DNA from: an uncultured Dehalococcoidia bacterium
Lineage (GTDB): Bacteria > Chloroflexota > Dehalococcoidia > Lucifugimonadales > CATQGZ01
Assembly (NCBI GenBank): GCA_958295685.1
Contig: OY282365.1
Span: 496,001-560,000, forward strand
Reading direction: 5' to 3'
Length of the DNA: 64,000 nucleotides
The notes under the pieces: generated by a model
What the model was told of the DNA's origin: nothing
Databases searched by the model: none
Seen by the model: the letters and a program-made list of their open reading frames with translations, nothing else
Made by a program: the position numbers and the translations under genes
In this document: one piece after another, positions 39,952-49,600 of the stretch
Numbering within the stretch: the first letter of the stretch is position 1
Layout: every line of letters starts with the position of its first letter

Positions 39952-41465
39952 GCGGCCTGATGAGGGAGCTTGCCGCCGGCCGCCGCCGGCTGCTGATGGA
40001 CCGGAGTTCGCCGGGGAGGGTTGGCGCGACGCTGCCGCCGCCGGACGTGCCCGAGCAGGAGCTTCCCCCCGATTCGGAGTTGAGGGAGGACCTGGACTTC
40101 CCCGAGGTCACCGAGTCGGAGTTGGTGCGCTATCTGGCTCAGCTTAGCCAGTTCAACTTTTCCATCGACCACAACTTCTATCCGCTCGGCAGTTGTACGA
40201 TGAAGTACAACCCGAAGCTCAACGACGAGGTCGCCTCGCTGCCCGGTCTGGCTCAGATTCACCCGTTGCAGCCGGACGATCAGGTTCAGGGCGCGTTGAG
40301 GCTGATGTACGAGCTTCAGGGGTATCTGACCGAGATCACGGGCCTGGCGGGGACGTCGCTGGCTCCGATGGCCGGGGCCGACGCGGAGTTGGCCGGGATG
40401 CTCATGATCAGGGCGTATCATCACGAGCGCGGGGAGGCCTGGCGCAGGAACGTTCTCATTCCCGACAGCGCGCACGGCACGAATCCGGCGTCCGCCGCCA
40501 TGTCCGGCTTCGACGTGGTGGAGCTGCCGTCGGACGCTCACGGGGACACGGATCTGGAGGCGCTGCGGGCGTCGGTCGGCGATGACCTTGCGGGGCTGAT
40601 GATCACGCTTCCGAGCACTCTGGGGCTGTTCGACTCGAACATTTTGGAGGTCGTCCGGACGGTTCACGAGGCCGGCGGGCTGGTGTACGGGGACGGGGCC
40701 AATCTGAACGCCCTGCTGGGGAGGGTCAAGTTCGGGGACCTGGGCTTCGACGTCGTCCACTCCAACCTGCACAAGACGTTCACGCAGCCTCACGGGGGCG
40801 GAGGGCCCGGCGCCGGGCCTGTGATCGCGGGGCCGACGCTGGTTGACTATCTGCCGGAGCCGGTGGTCGTCCGGCGGGCGTCGTCGGACGAGTCGGCGGC
40901 CTACTCGAAGGGTAGGCCGGTCAAGTCGATAGGCCGTATGGGGGCGTTCCACGGGAACTTCGGCGCGCTGGTGCGGGCGTATTCGTACATCTCGACGCTC
41001 GGCAGAGAGGGCATAATCCAGGTCAGCGAGGACGCGGTCATCAACGCGAACTATATCCTGAGCGAGCTTCGGGACTGCTTCGACCTCCCGTATGACCGCT
41101 CGTGTATGCACGAGGTGGTCTTTTCGGCCAGGAGCATGAACAGGGACCACCACGTGAGCGCTCTGGACGTGTCGAAGCGGCTGATCGACTACGGGATACA
41201 CCCGCCGACCATGTATTTTCCGCTGATCGTCGAGCAGGCGCTCATGATCGAGCCCACGGAGACCGAGTCGAAGGAGACTCTGGATTCTTTCGTCGCGGTG
41301 ATGAAGGAGATAGCGAGGGAGGCGCGTGAGGAGCCTCATCTGCTTCACGAGGCTCCTCACGACACGCCGAACACGCGCGTGGACGAGGCGAGGGCGGCGC
41401 GGCGCCCCGAGCTCCGGTGGAGACGGCGGGAGGCCGCCGAGCAGGATCAAGGAGGCGAGGGATGA
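39948..41465 (+). CDS. gcvPB: Glycine dehydrogenase (decarboxylating) subunit 2
   Basis: PLP-binding half of the split P protein, 505 residues. Motifs include NFSIDHNFYPLGSCTMKYNPK, IPDSAHGTNPASAAM and the PLP lysine in HSNLHKTFTQPHGGGGPGAGP. It overlaps gcvPA at its start, and its stop overlaps the selenoprotein start by ATGA, so the peroxiredoxin is cotranslated with the glycine cleavage genes. Confidence 0.96.
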   Translation: MSGLMRELAAGRRRLLMDRSSPGRVGATLPPPDVPEQELPPDSELREDLDFPEVTESELVRYLAQLSQFNFSIDHNFYPLGSCTMKYNPKLNDEVASLPGLAQIHPLQPDDQVQGALRLMYELQGYLTEITGLAGTSLAPMAGADAELAGMLMIRAYHHERGEAWRRNVLIPDSAHGTNPASAAMSGFDVVELPSDAHGDTDLEALRASVGDDLAGLMITLPSTLGLFDSNILEVVRTVHEAGGLVYGDGANLNALLGRVKFGDLGFDVVHSNLHKTFTQPHGGGGPGAGPVIAGPTLVDYLPEPVVVRRASSDESAAYSKGRPVKSIGRMGAFHGNFGALVRAYSYISTLGREGIIQVSEDAVINANYILSELRDCFDLPYDRSCMHEVVFSARSMNRDHHVSALDVSKRLIDYGIHPPTMYFPLIVEQALMIEPTETESKETLDSFVAVMKEIAREAREEPHLLHEAPHDTPNTRVDEARAARRPELRWRRREAAEQDQGGEG

Positions 41466-41920
41466 TAAGGGTTGGCGACACGGCTCCCGACTTCACGCTG
41501 CCGGCTCACACCGGCGAGGACGTGAGGCTGAGCGACTACAGGGGTAAGAGGAACGTCGTTCTGTCGTTCCACATCCACTCGTTCACGGGGGGCTGAACGC
41601 ACCAGGTCTCCTCCTTCAGGATGGTCAACGCGGCCCTGGAGGAGAAGGATACCCAGGTACTGGGTATAAGCGCGAACGCGAAGCCGGTGCAGGCGGCATT
41701 CTCGACCTCTCTGGGCGGGATACCGTATCCGGTGCTGTCGGACTTCCACCCTCACGGGGCGGTGTGCAGGTCGTATGGGGTTTACGACGATGGCCGAGGG
41801 ACTCCCAAGCGGTCGGTGTTCCTGATAGACAAGCAGGGGGTGGCGCGTTTCGCGCGGGTGTACGCGGACATGTCCGAGCTCGACCTGGACGAGGTAATCT
41901 CCGAGGTCGACAGGCTGTAG
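41462..41920 (+). CDS. Selenocysteine-containing peroxiredoxin (in-frame UGA, Sec45)
   Basis: From ATG 41462 the frame has 44 codons, a TGA at 41594-41596, then 107 further in-frame codons to 41920. The joined protein (152 residues) is a thioredoxin-fold peroxiredoxin: VGDTAPDFTLPAHTGEDVRL, then SFTGG-U-THQVSSFRMVNA. Sec replaces the peroxidatic Cys of the usual Tx2C pattern. A second candidate thiol is Cys98 (GAVCRSYGVY), and KRSVFLIDKQGVARF is also typical. A weak hairpin follows the UGA (41601-41625). Its ATGA overlap with gcvPB ties it to the gcv operon. Confidence 0.88.
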
Positions 41921-42778
41921 GTGAGCGCGCCTGCGGGGTGTGAGTCCGGGGGCGGCCCGGGTAGGCACGTGTTCGGAGAGGGCGATCACGCCGTGGTCGT
42001 GGACCGCCGCGGCCGCCGCTACATGATCCGCCTCGAGTCTTCGGGCCTATTCGAGAGTCACGTGGGCAGCTTTCGGCACTCTGAGTTGATCGGGAGGCCG
42101 GAGGGTGTCTGGATGGCCACGGCTCTGGGTCATCGGGTGGTGGTCTTCAAGCCGACGATGGCCGACTTTACCCGCGAGATGCCGAGGATAGCGACGGTGG
42201 TCTATCCGAAGGACCTCGGGGCGATCCTGGTGCACGGGGACATATTTCCGGGGGCCAGGGTTCTGGAGGCGGGTTCCGGCTCCGGCGCGTTGACGATCGC
42301 GCTGCTGCGCGCCGTCGGAGAGGACGGCCACGTCTACTCCTACGACGTTCGGGATGACATGATCAGGCAGGCCCGCTCCAACGTCGAGGCGATGCTGCCC
42401 GGGGCCGCGAACCTGACGATGGTCAAGGGGGACGTTTACGAGGGGATCGAGGATAGGGAACTGGACAGGATGGTACTCGACCTGCCGGAGCCGTGGCAGG
42501 CGGCGGCCCACGCTTCCGAGGCGCTGGCGCCGGGGGGCATCTTGACGAGCTTCCTTCCGACGGTTCTTCAGGTGCGCGACCTGGCGGAGGCGCTGAGGAG
42601 GCTGGGCACGTTCGAGTTGATAGAGACGGTGGAGGTGCTGGTGAGGCCGTGGGAGGTCGGAGTGAGGAGCGTCCGCCCGTCGCATCGGATGGTTGCCCAT
42701 ACCGGCTTCATCACGACGGCGCGTCGGTGCTCGCCGAGGTCCGCAGGCGGAACGGGAGATATTCAAGAATCGAGGTAG
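41921..42778 (+). CDS. trmI: tRNA (adenine-58-N1)-methyltransferase
   Basis: The 285-residue Rossmann methyltransferase has SAM motif I VLEAGSGSGALTIALLRAVG and SYDVRDDMIRQARSNV, with the TrmI-type N-terminal barrel and LDRMVLDLPEPWQ (catalytic Asp-Leu-Pro). It makes m1A58 in the tRNA T-loop. A GTG start directly abuts the selenoprotein stop, so it is part of the same transcription unit. Confidence 0.9.
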   Translation: MSAPAGCESGGGPGRHVFGEGDHAVVVDRRGRRYMIRLESSGLFESHVGSFRHSELIGRPEGVWMATALGHRVVVFKPTMADFTREMPRIATVVYPKDLGAILVHGDIFPGARVLEAGSGSGALTIALLRAVGEDGHVYSYDVRDDMIRQARSNVEAMLPGAANLTMVKGDVYEGIEDRELDRMVLDLPEPWQAAAHASEALAPGGILTSFLPTVLQVRDLAEALRRLGTFELIETVEVLVRPWEVGVRSVRPSHRMVAHTGFITTARRCSPRSAGGTGDIQESR

Positions 42779-42782
42779 GGTG

Positions 42783-43343
42783 ATGGTTACGAGAGAGGAT
42801 GCCCAGAGGGTGGTGGACGACCACGTCAAGAATGACAGCCTGAAGAGGCACCTGCGGGCGGTGGAGGTCTGTATGCGGACCTTCGCGCGCAAGGAGGGGG
42901 CGGACGAGGAGACCTGGGGGATAGCCGGTCTGGTCCACGACTTCGATTGGGAGGTGTGTCCGACTCCCGAGTCGCATCCGACGTTCGGGGCGGATATTCT
43001 GCGCGAGCGGGGCTTTCCCGAGGAGATCGTCAGGGCCGTCCTGTCGCACGGCAACCACACCGGCATTCCGCGCGAGACGATGATGGAGAAGGCTCTGTTT
43101 GCCTGCGACGAGCTGTCGGGGTTCGTGACTGCCGTGGCTCTGGTCAGGCCGACGAAGAGCCTGTCGGAGACCAAGCCGCGGTCGGTGAAGAAGAAGATGA
43201 AGGACAAGGCGTTCGCGAAGTCGGTGAGCCGCGAGGACATGCTGATGGGGGCGGAGGAGCTCGGGGTGAGCTTCGACGACCAGATAACGTTCGTCATCGA
43301 GGCTCTCAAGCCGGCGGCTTCGGAGCTGGGGCTGAATCCGTAG
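42783..43343 (+). CDS. HD-domain phosphohydrolase-like protein
   Basis: The 186-residue protein has the HD-domain metal motif LKRHLRAVEV, GLVHDFDWE and LSHGNH, typical of small HDIG-like hydrolases. Substrate unknown. ATG 42783 lies 4 bp after the trmI stop. It is the last plus-strand gene before convergent genes on the minus strand. Confidence 0.85.
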   Translation: MVTREDAQRVVDDHVKNDSLKRHLRAVEVCMRTFARKEGADEETWGIAGLVHDFDWEVCPTPESHPTFGADILRERGFPEEIVRAVLSHGNHTGIPRETMMEKALFACDELSGFVTAVALVRPTKSLSETKPRSVKKKMKDKAFAKSVSREDMLMGAEELGVSFDDQITFVIEALKPAASELGLNP

Positions 43344-43346
43344 GGG

Positions 43347-44579
43347 CTACTCTCCGAAGGGCCAGAGGTCTCCCGGCTCCCACGCCAGGTGGGGGTATCG
43401 GGCGTCCATCAGGTTCGCGTGGTGGGGGCCGAGCAGCGGCAGTCGGGTAGATTCGACGTCGGACGGTCGGGGGGTGATCCGCGCGGCGTCGTCGGCGCCC
43501 GTGGCTTTCTGCTGGATCAGCGCCCTGAATCCGCCGAGTCCTTCGGGCTTCACCAGCTCGAGCATTCCCATCCGGTTGGCTTGGCGTTCGCGCTCGCCGA
43601 GGTCGATTCGCCGGAGCCGGTCGAGCATGTGGTCGAAGCCGTTCAGCTTCAGGAACTCCGACTGTGGGAGGCGGCCGACGGTTCGGAGCCCGGCCCTCTC
43701 GCCGGCGGCTTCCAGCAACCCGAAGTCGACGTCGGCGGTGATGTCCTGCCGGCCGACGCGCCGATACAGGCCGCCCCCCTGCGTGTGCCGTCGGTAGGTC
43801 TGGAGGGCGCCCCCAACCCGGTCGGTGTCCGACGGGTCCCGCTCCTCGTATCCGTAGTCTATGGTGAGGACGAACCCGCGGTCCAGGGCGGCTGCGGCCT
43901 GTGAGGCCCAGGTTTCGACGGCTGGGCATATCTCGCCGTGGAAGCCGTGCGGCAGGTCGGCGGCGAGGCTGCGGAGGCGCGCGGCGAGGTATGGGGACGA
44001 TGGCGGGCCTGGGAGGTCTATCAGGCTGCCGCGGCTGTCCGTGGAGACGTACAGTTCCTCCGGGGCGCCGTGGGTGATTCGGAAGCGGTGCACGGGGAGG
44101 GCGTCCATGAGTTCGTTGGACAGGATGCATCCGACGAGTCCCCGGAAGGGCAGGCCGGCTGCGGTGACTCTTTCGGCGCGGCTGTGGACGACGGCCTGGG
44201 CTGCGCGGTCTACGGTGACGTATCTGAGGGCGTCGGCGAAGCTCCCGGAGGCGGCGGCGAGTACGTCGGCGGCCAGGAGGCCGCTGCCCGCGCCCGCCTC
44301 GACGACGTGCATTGGGGACACGCGGCCCAGCGCCTCCCACATCGAGCGGAGCCGGACGGCGATGAGCGCGCCGAAGGCGGGGTGGGCCGTGGGGCTTGTG
44401 AAGAAGTCTGGGCCGACTCCGCCGCCGGTGGAGTAGAAGCCGCCGGTCGGATGGTAGAGCGCCGTCTCCATGAGCTCGGCGAAGGTGATTCGGCCGCGTG
44501 AGCGGATACGGGCGCGTATGGTCGATTCCGGTTCATCCGGCGCGGACTGCCGGCGGGGAGGACGCGGGGGCGTCCTCAT
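43347..44579 (-). CDS. SAM-dependent methyltransferase, MidA/NDUFAF7 (COG1565) family
   Basis: The 410-residue product has the family N-terminus IRSRGRITFAELMETALYHPTGGFY, SAM motif VVEAGAGSGLLAADVL, SNELMDALPVHRF, and LTIDYGYEERD. The mitochondrial homologue NDUFAF7 methylates an arginine of complex I; the bacterial substrate is not established. It ends 3 bp from the convergent HD gene. Confidence 0.88.
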   Translation of the reverse strand: MRTPPRPPRRQSAPDEPESTIRARIRSRGRITFAELMETALYHPTGGFYSTGGGVGPDFFTSPTAHPAFGALIAVRLRSMWEALGRVSPMHVVEAGAGSGLLAADVLAAASGSFADALRYVTVDRAAQAVVHSRAERVTAAGLPFRGLVGCILSNELMDALPVHRFRITHGAPEELYVSTDSRGSLIDLPGPPSSPYLAARLRSLAADLPHGFHGEICPAVETWASQAAAALDRGFVLTIDYGYEERDPSDTDRVGGALQTYRRHTQGGGLYRRVGRQDITADVDFGLLEAAGERAGLRTVGRLPQSEFLKLNGFDHMLDRLRRIDLGERERQANRMGMLELVKPEGLGGFRALIQQKATGADDAARITPRPSDVESTRLPLLGPHHANLMDARYPHLAWEPGDLWPFGE

Positions 44580-44621
44580 TCGGTTCGCCTGTTGGCTGCG
44601 ACTGGGGAAGGCGGCTGGGGG

Positions 44622-44825
44622 TTATTTCTTAGAAGACTGGGCGCCGACCTGCCTGGCGCGCTTCTTGTTTGCTCCGCTGCGGTCCCATCCAGAGCCCTGC
44701 ACCGAGTTCTTGAACTCCGACCTCTGGCCGCACGTCTTGCAGACGCCGGCGCTGGTGGGGCCGTTCGGGCTCTCGATGACCCAGTGGTGTTCACATTCGG
44801 GGGTCTGTGGGTCCTCTTCTGTCAC
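44622..44825 (-). CDS. Small zinc-ribbon-like protein
   Basis: The 67-residue protein has CEHHWVIESPNGPTSAGVCKTCG, giving C/H and CxxC metal ligands, and a basic C-terminus (GANKKRARQVGAQSSKK). Proteins with this HHWVIE-PNGPTS signature are familiar from Chloroflexota; function is unknown. It lies between the citrate synthase and MidA-like genes on the same strand. Confidence 0.78.
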   Translation of the reverse strand: MTEEDPQTPECEHHWVIESPNGPTSAGVCKTCGQRSEFKNSVQGSGWDRSGANKKRARQVGAQSSKK

Positions 44826-44858
44826 GTCGGTTTATCCTCCCGGTCTTGATGTGACGGG

Positions 44859-45998
44859 TCAGGCGCGTTGGTCTATCGGGACGTAGGCCGTGTCCATGGG
44901 GCCGTTGTAGAGCAGCCTGGGGCGTATGATGTAGCCGGCGGCGTACTGCTCCATGATCTGGGACGTCCATCCTGGGATGCGCCCGATGGCGAACATGGAT
45001 ATGAAGAGGTCGTCGGGGATGCCGAGTAGGGAGTAGACGGCTCCCGACCAGAAGTCCACGTTCGGGTGGACGCCCTTCCTGGCGTAGGGTTCCATGACGT
45101 CGACGACCCTCTCCAGGACGGAGAACCACTGCGGCCGGCCCTTCCGCTCGCTGAGCGCCCTGGCTCCGTCCCGGATGTGCACGGAGCGCGGGTCGAGGGC
45201 CTTGTATACGGGGTGTCCGAAACCCATCACGGGCTTGCCCATGCTGCGGAGGTTCTTGACGTAGCTCTCGACGTTGTCCTTGGATCCGATGTCCAGGGTC
45301 ATCTTCATCACGGCCTCTGCGGCTCCTCCGTGGATGGGGCCTTTGAGGGCTGCTACGCCTGCGGTTATCGCGGCGTGGAAGTCCGCCTGCGTGGAGGCCG
45401 CGACGCGGGAGGTGAACGCGGAGGCGTTGATTCCGTGGTCGGCGTGCAACACGAGGTCGCGGTTTATCAGGGCTGCGTCTTCGGGTTCGGGCCTCTCTCC
45501 GAGCAGCATGTAGAGGAAGTTGCCGGCGTGGTCGAGGCCATCGTCCGGGTGGATGGGGTCCTGGCCGTTTCTGATCCGGGCGTGCGCGGCGACCACGGTG
45601 GGCACCTGGGCGGTGATCCGGATACCCTTTCTAACGACGGCTTCGGTGGAGTCGTCCGCCGTGTCCGGGTCGAACGCGGCGAGTCCCGAGACGGCGGTTC
45701 GCAGCACGTCCATCGGGTGGGCGCGGCTGGTCAGGCGTATGACCTCGATGACGTTATCGGGTATCGCGCGGCTGGCCTTCATCGCGGCGTCGAGTTCGGA
45801 GAGCTGCGCCGAGGTGGGCAGGGAGCCGCGGATGAGGAGATAGACGACCTCCTCGAACGAGGAGTGGCGGGCGAGGTCGTCTATGTTGTAGCCGCGGTAG
45901 AGGAGCTTGCCGGCCCTGCCGTCTATGAAGCTCGACTGGGTGCGGTCGACGTGGACATCCCGCAGGCCTCTCTTGAGTTCGACGTGGCGGTCTGTCAT
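44859..45998 (-). CDS. gltA: Citrate synthase
   Basis: The 379-residue enzyme condenses acetyl-CoA and oxaloacetate. It is of the shorter citrate/methylcitrate synthase type. Catalytic residues are visible in HADHGINASAFTSR, MGFGHPVYK and HPNVDFWSGAVY, with GGAAEAVMKM before the second His. Whether it prefers propionyl-CoA cannot be read, but no prp genes adjoin it. Confidence 0.94.
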   Translation of the reverse strand: MTDRHVELKRGLRDVHVDRTQSSFIDGRAGKLLYRGYNIDDLARHSSFEEVVYLLIRGSLPTSAQLSELDAAMKASRAIPDNVIEVIRLTSRAHPMDVLRTAVSGLAAFDPDTADDSTEAVVRKGIRITAQVPTVVAAHARIRNGQDPIHPDDGLDHAGNFLYMLLGERPEPEDAALINRDLVLHADHGINASAFTSRVAASTQADFHAAITAGVAALKGPIHGGAAEAVMKMTLDIGSKDNVESYVKNLRSMGKPVMGFGHPVYKALDPRSVHIRDGARALSERKGRPQWFSVLERVVDVMEPYARKGVHPNVDFWSGAVYSLLGIPDDLFISMFAIGRIPGWTSQIMEQYAAGYIIRPRLLYNGPMDTAYVPIDQRA

Positions 45999-46159
45999 AT
46001 CAGCGGCTCGGACCTGCGTCGGGACTGGAGAGGCTGCTGGTCATCACCCGATCCTTCGAGGTATTGCCGGCGAAGCCCGGGGGTGGTCGAGGCCTGTCGG
46101 AACCATCGCCGACGGGTTGATTCTAGCATCGGAGCGGCGGGATTGTCAAGAAATCGGCG

Positions 46160-46568
46160 CTCGCGGGAACCAAGAAGGTGTCCCGACTCGGTCACCACCG
46201 TCCTGGTAGGCAACCCCACCGACCGCAGACTCCTCGGCCTGGCCCGCGTCAGCCTGTCGTCCAGAGTCAGCAGAGGCTCCAGGAAAAATTTTGTGTAACG
46301 CGCGCGGGGGGATCTGGGGGCATTTCGCGGCCATTTCGTAGCTGGGAGGGCCTCAGACGGCTCGGATCTACCTGACACTATCTGACACTTTCGTGACACT
46401 AATGTGACAGTTATGTGACACTATCTGACACTTTCGTGACACTTATCTGACACTAATGTGACACTTTCTGACAGTCAATCCAGGCGATGCAGAAGTCTTG
46501 CGGGCGATTAGTGGAGAGAGGCGGCTGTGTCATGGGCATACTCTAGCACAGCGGTTCGGCGTCGTCAA
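46160..46568 (-). repeat. Promoter-array repeat element, copy E (TGTCAG/TGTCAC type)
   Basis: Reading minus: TTGACG (46568-46563), 17 bp, TAGAGT (46545-46540), 6 bp, ATG 46533. Ten cores lie between 46473 and 46372 with steps 10,11,11,11,10,11,11,11,10, alternating TGTCAG and TGTCAC. CCAGCTACGAAATG follows, then ~140 bp closely matching copy A (to about 46172). The 660-bp gap 45999-46658 holds this element and no convincing gene. Confidence 0.88.
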
Positions 46569-46658
46569 GGGGTCGCATGAGGTCGGCCGGGCCGATTCCC
46601 GCGGGGAGGCGTCTCGCCGGGTGTCCCTTAGTGACGGAGGTGGGGGATTTGGGCCCGG

Positions 46659-49600
46659 TCAACTGAGGGGCCAGCCTCCGTGTTCGTCTATGGCGTCGTC
46701 GACGCGGGCCATTATGCGGGGCGTCTCGGCGAGGGCGGCGCAGATTCGGCGGTAGTGGGCGACGTCTTCGTAGGAGAGGGTGCGTCGGACGCGGTCCTTC
46801 AGCCACTTTTCGGCCGGGCGGTAGCCGCCGACGGTGAGCTCCCACGTCTCCGGCGCGACGCCCTCGAAGTACTGGCCGTCGTTGATGAACACTCGGCCCG
46901 GGGAGCGGTCGGTCGGCGGCGCATACCGCGCCCTGGTCACGCGGTTGTCTCCGACCTTGGGGAAGGCCGGGGCGCCGCTGCCGTCCGATTCCATCAGGTG
47001 GAGGGACTTCATGCGCTGGCCGAGGTCGGCGAGGGCGGCGAACAGGGAGCGGTCGGCGGTGAGCGGCACGCGCGGGAAGTCCGACTTGAGGAAGTCGGCG
47101 TATCGGCTGCGGTATTGGGGGCTGTGGAGCACGGCGTAAACGTAGTGGAACACGTCGCCGGGCCCGAAGGACTCCCGCAGGCCGTCGGAGCCGTCGGGGT
47201 TGAAATCTAGCGCGAGGGATGAGCTAACGGCCTCGACGAACCCCCTGTCGAGGTTTGGCTCGCGGGCCAGGCCGAGATGCTTCTGCTCTCCCGTGGGGTA
47301 GGTGTACAGGGGAAAGAGGTAGTTGACCTCTTTTAGAGATACCGTGTGATGCTGAGTGAGGAACTTTGACACGAATGCGTGCTCCCATCCTCCGGCAATT
47401 TCCGTCCCTCTTGTAGTCGAAAGTCCCACGTTAGGACCGGCCAGCATGTGGCGCATGACTTTCGACCGGGGCCTGCAGATGAAGCCGCGTGACTGCCCGG
47501 TATAGTAGGTGAAGCGCGTGTCGAACGGCCGGTACAGGACGGGGGTTACGCGCGCGTCCGCATCCGGGTTCGAGCGGACGTCTGCCTGCGCCCACGTCAC
47601 CTTCCAATCCTGGGCGTCTCTGCCGAGGTCGTAACGGACTCTCGCTTCTTCTTCCGAAAGCTCGGCGAACGTGGACGCGACCTGTTTCATTTCGTCGCGC
47701 GTCCACCGGATCGCCAGCTTGTCGCGCGAGGTGACGATGCCTACCGAGTTGGCGGGGAATATGTCCGGCACGGCCCATCCTGCCTCGTACTCCTTGGCGA
47801 GCGTCTCATCTCGGGGGACGAACAGGAAGCGGGGCGATTTAGGGGCGAGCGGCGTCCACGCGGTGGTATCGACGTCGTTGTCGGCGAGCCATCCGTACTT
47901 GCCGCCGTCCTGGCCGGTCTCGCGCTCGCCCCACAGGTCGGCGTGGAAGACGCGGGCGGGCGCGTCGGGGCCGTCGGCCCGCTTCACGAACAGGGCTATG
48001 GCGACGCCCTGCTGTATGTCGAAGACGTTTTCGTCCCTGCCGCCTTCGGGCGTCCGCTCCTTCTTCTTCGAGTTGCCGTGGAGGTCGAGGACGTAGATCT
48101 CGTCGAAGGCGTCCATCAGGCTGCGGCGCATACCGCGGAAGGTGGGGTTGTCCAGGTAGCTGTGGTTGGTGACGAAGCCGAGCACGCCCTCGCCGGTGCG
48201 CTCGATGCGCCATTGGGCGAAGCGGATGAACTTCACGTAGTCGTCGTTCAGCCACTTCGGATTCCGCTCGCCCAGCGGCTCTCCGTCGACGTGGAAGTAG
48301 CTGCCCACCGCTTGCGCTCCATCCCTTCCTCGAAGCAGGTCTCTTATCCAGGGTCCCTTGTTGGCGGAGTGGCCTGAGTAGGGCGGGTTTCCGAGGACGA
48401 CCATGACCGGCTTATCGCGCTTGACGGCGTCGGCTTTGGCAGCCTCCCGCGCGATTTCGTGTGCGAAGAGGGGGCCTGCCGCGGCCTCGTGGGCCTCTTC
48501 GAGCGTGTTGGTGAGGAAGACGTTGAGGCGCGCGCCGCCGGGCATGGCGAACCCCGCTTGGGGGCCGGAGATTTCGAGGGCGAGCTTCAGGTGGCATATG
48601 GCGTATGGGGCCATCATCAGCTCGAATCCGAACAGGCGCGGCAGGAGGTGGTCCCTCACGTAGCCGGGCCACGCGCCGGCGAGTCCTTGCCGCTCGACGG
48701 TTTCGCGGATGGACGCGACGACCTCGCGGAGGAAGGTGCCGGTGCCGGCCGCGGGGTCGAGGATCAACACGCGCGGGCTGCTCTCCAGCTTGCCGTCGGC
48801 CGCCTCGACCTCGATCTGCCGCGTGTCGGCGAGGCCGTCGGCGAGGTCGAAGCGGTTCCTGAGCAGGCTGTCCACGCTGCGGACGATGTATGACACGACG
48901 GGCACGGGGGTGTAGTAGACGCCGCGCATCTCGCGGAGGCGGGGGTCGTAGGAGGCGAGGAAGTCCTCATAGAAGTGGACCACGGGGTCTTCCTTCGCGG
49001 TACGGCTGCCGAAGTCGGCGAGGACGGCGCTCATGTCCGTTCGGTCGAGCAGGCGCGCGAGGTCGTCGACGATCCAGGCGATGCGCGGGTCGATGCTCGG
49101 CCCTGCGACGCGGCCGAAGACGTCCTGGAGGAAGGGGGTGGTTTCGGCGAAGACTGCGGACTGGCGCGTGAAGGGCCCGGAGGCCTGGTCGTGGCGGCAG
49201 CGCGCCGCGAACAGCCCATAGGCCGCTGTCTGCGCCTGGAGGTCGGCGAAGTCGGAGGATGAGAGGCCGCTGATCAGGACTTCACGATATGCTTTCAGCA
49301 GGTCGCGCAGGTTCCCCACACCCTCGCGGTCGAGTATGCGGCCGATGCCGTCGCGGAGCAGCTGGGCCTTTGCGGCCATGCGTTGGGCGAGGCTTTGCGG
49401 GTTGTCGATGGACGGGGTGTCGGCGGTGAAGAAGGCGTCCATGATGGCGGCGGCCTGCCGGGCGCCGTCGGTATCGAGCGCGGTCCTGCCGGCGGGGTTG
49501 ACGCGCCCTATGCGCGCGGACCGGCGCAGGGCGCCCCCGGCGTACCAGCGGAACTCCAGGTAGTCGGTCAGGATCAGGTTCGGCAGGCCCTCGCGGTAGC

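Noticed and set aside
46372..46473. Possible CRISPR array
   Set aside because: Units are only 10-11 bp with no unique spacers, so this is a short tandem array and not CRISPR.
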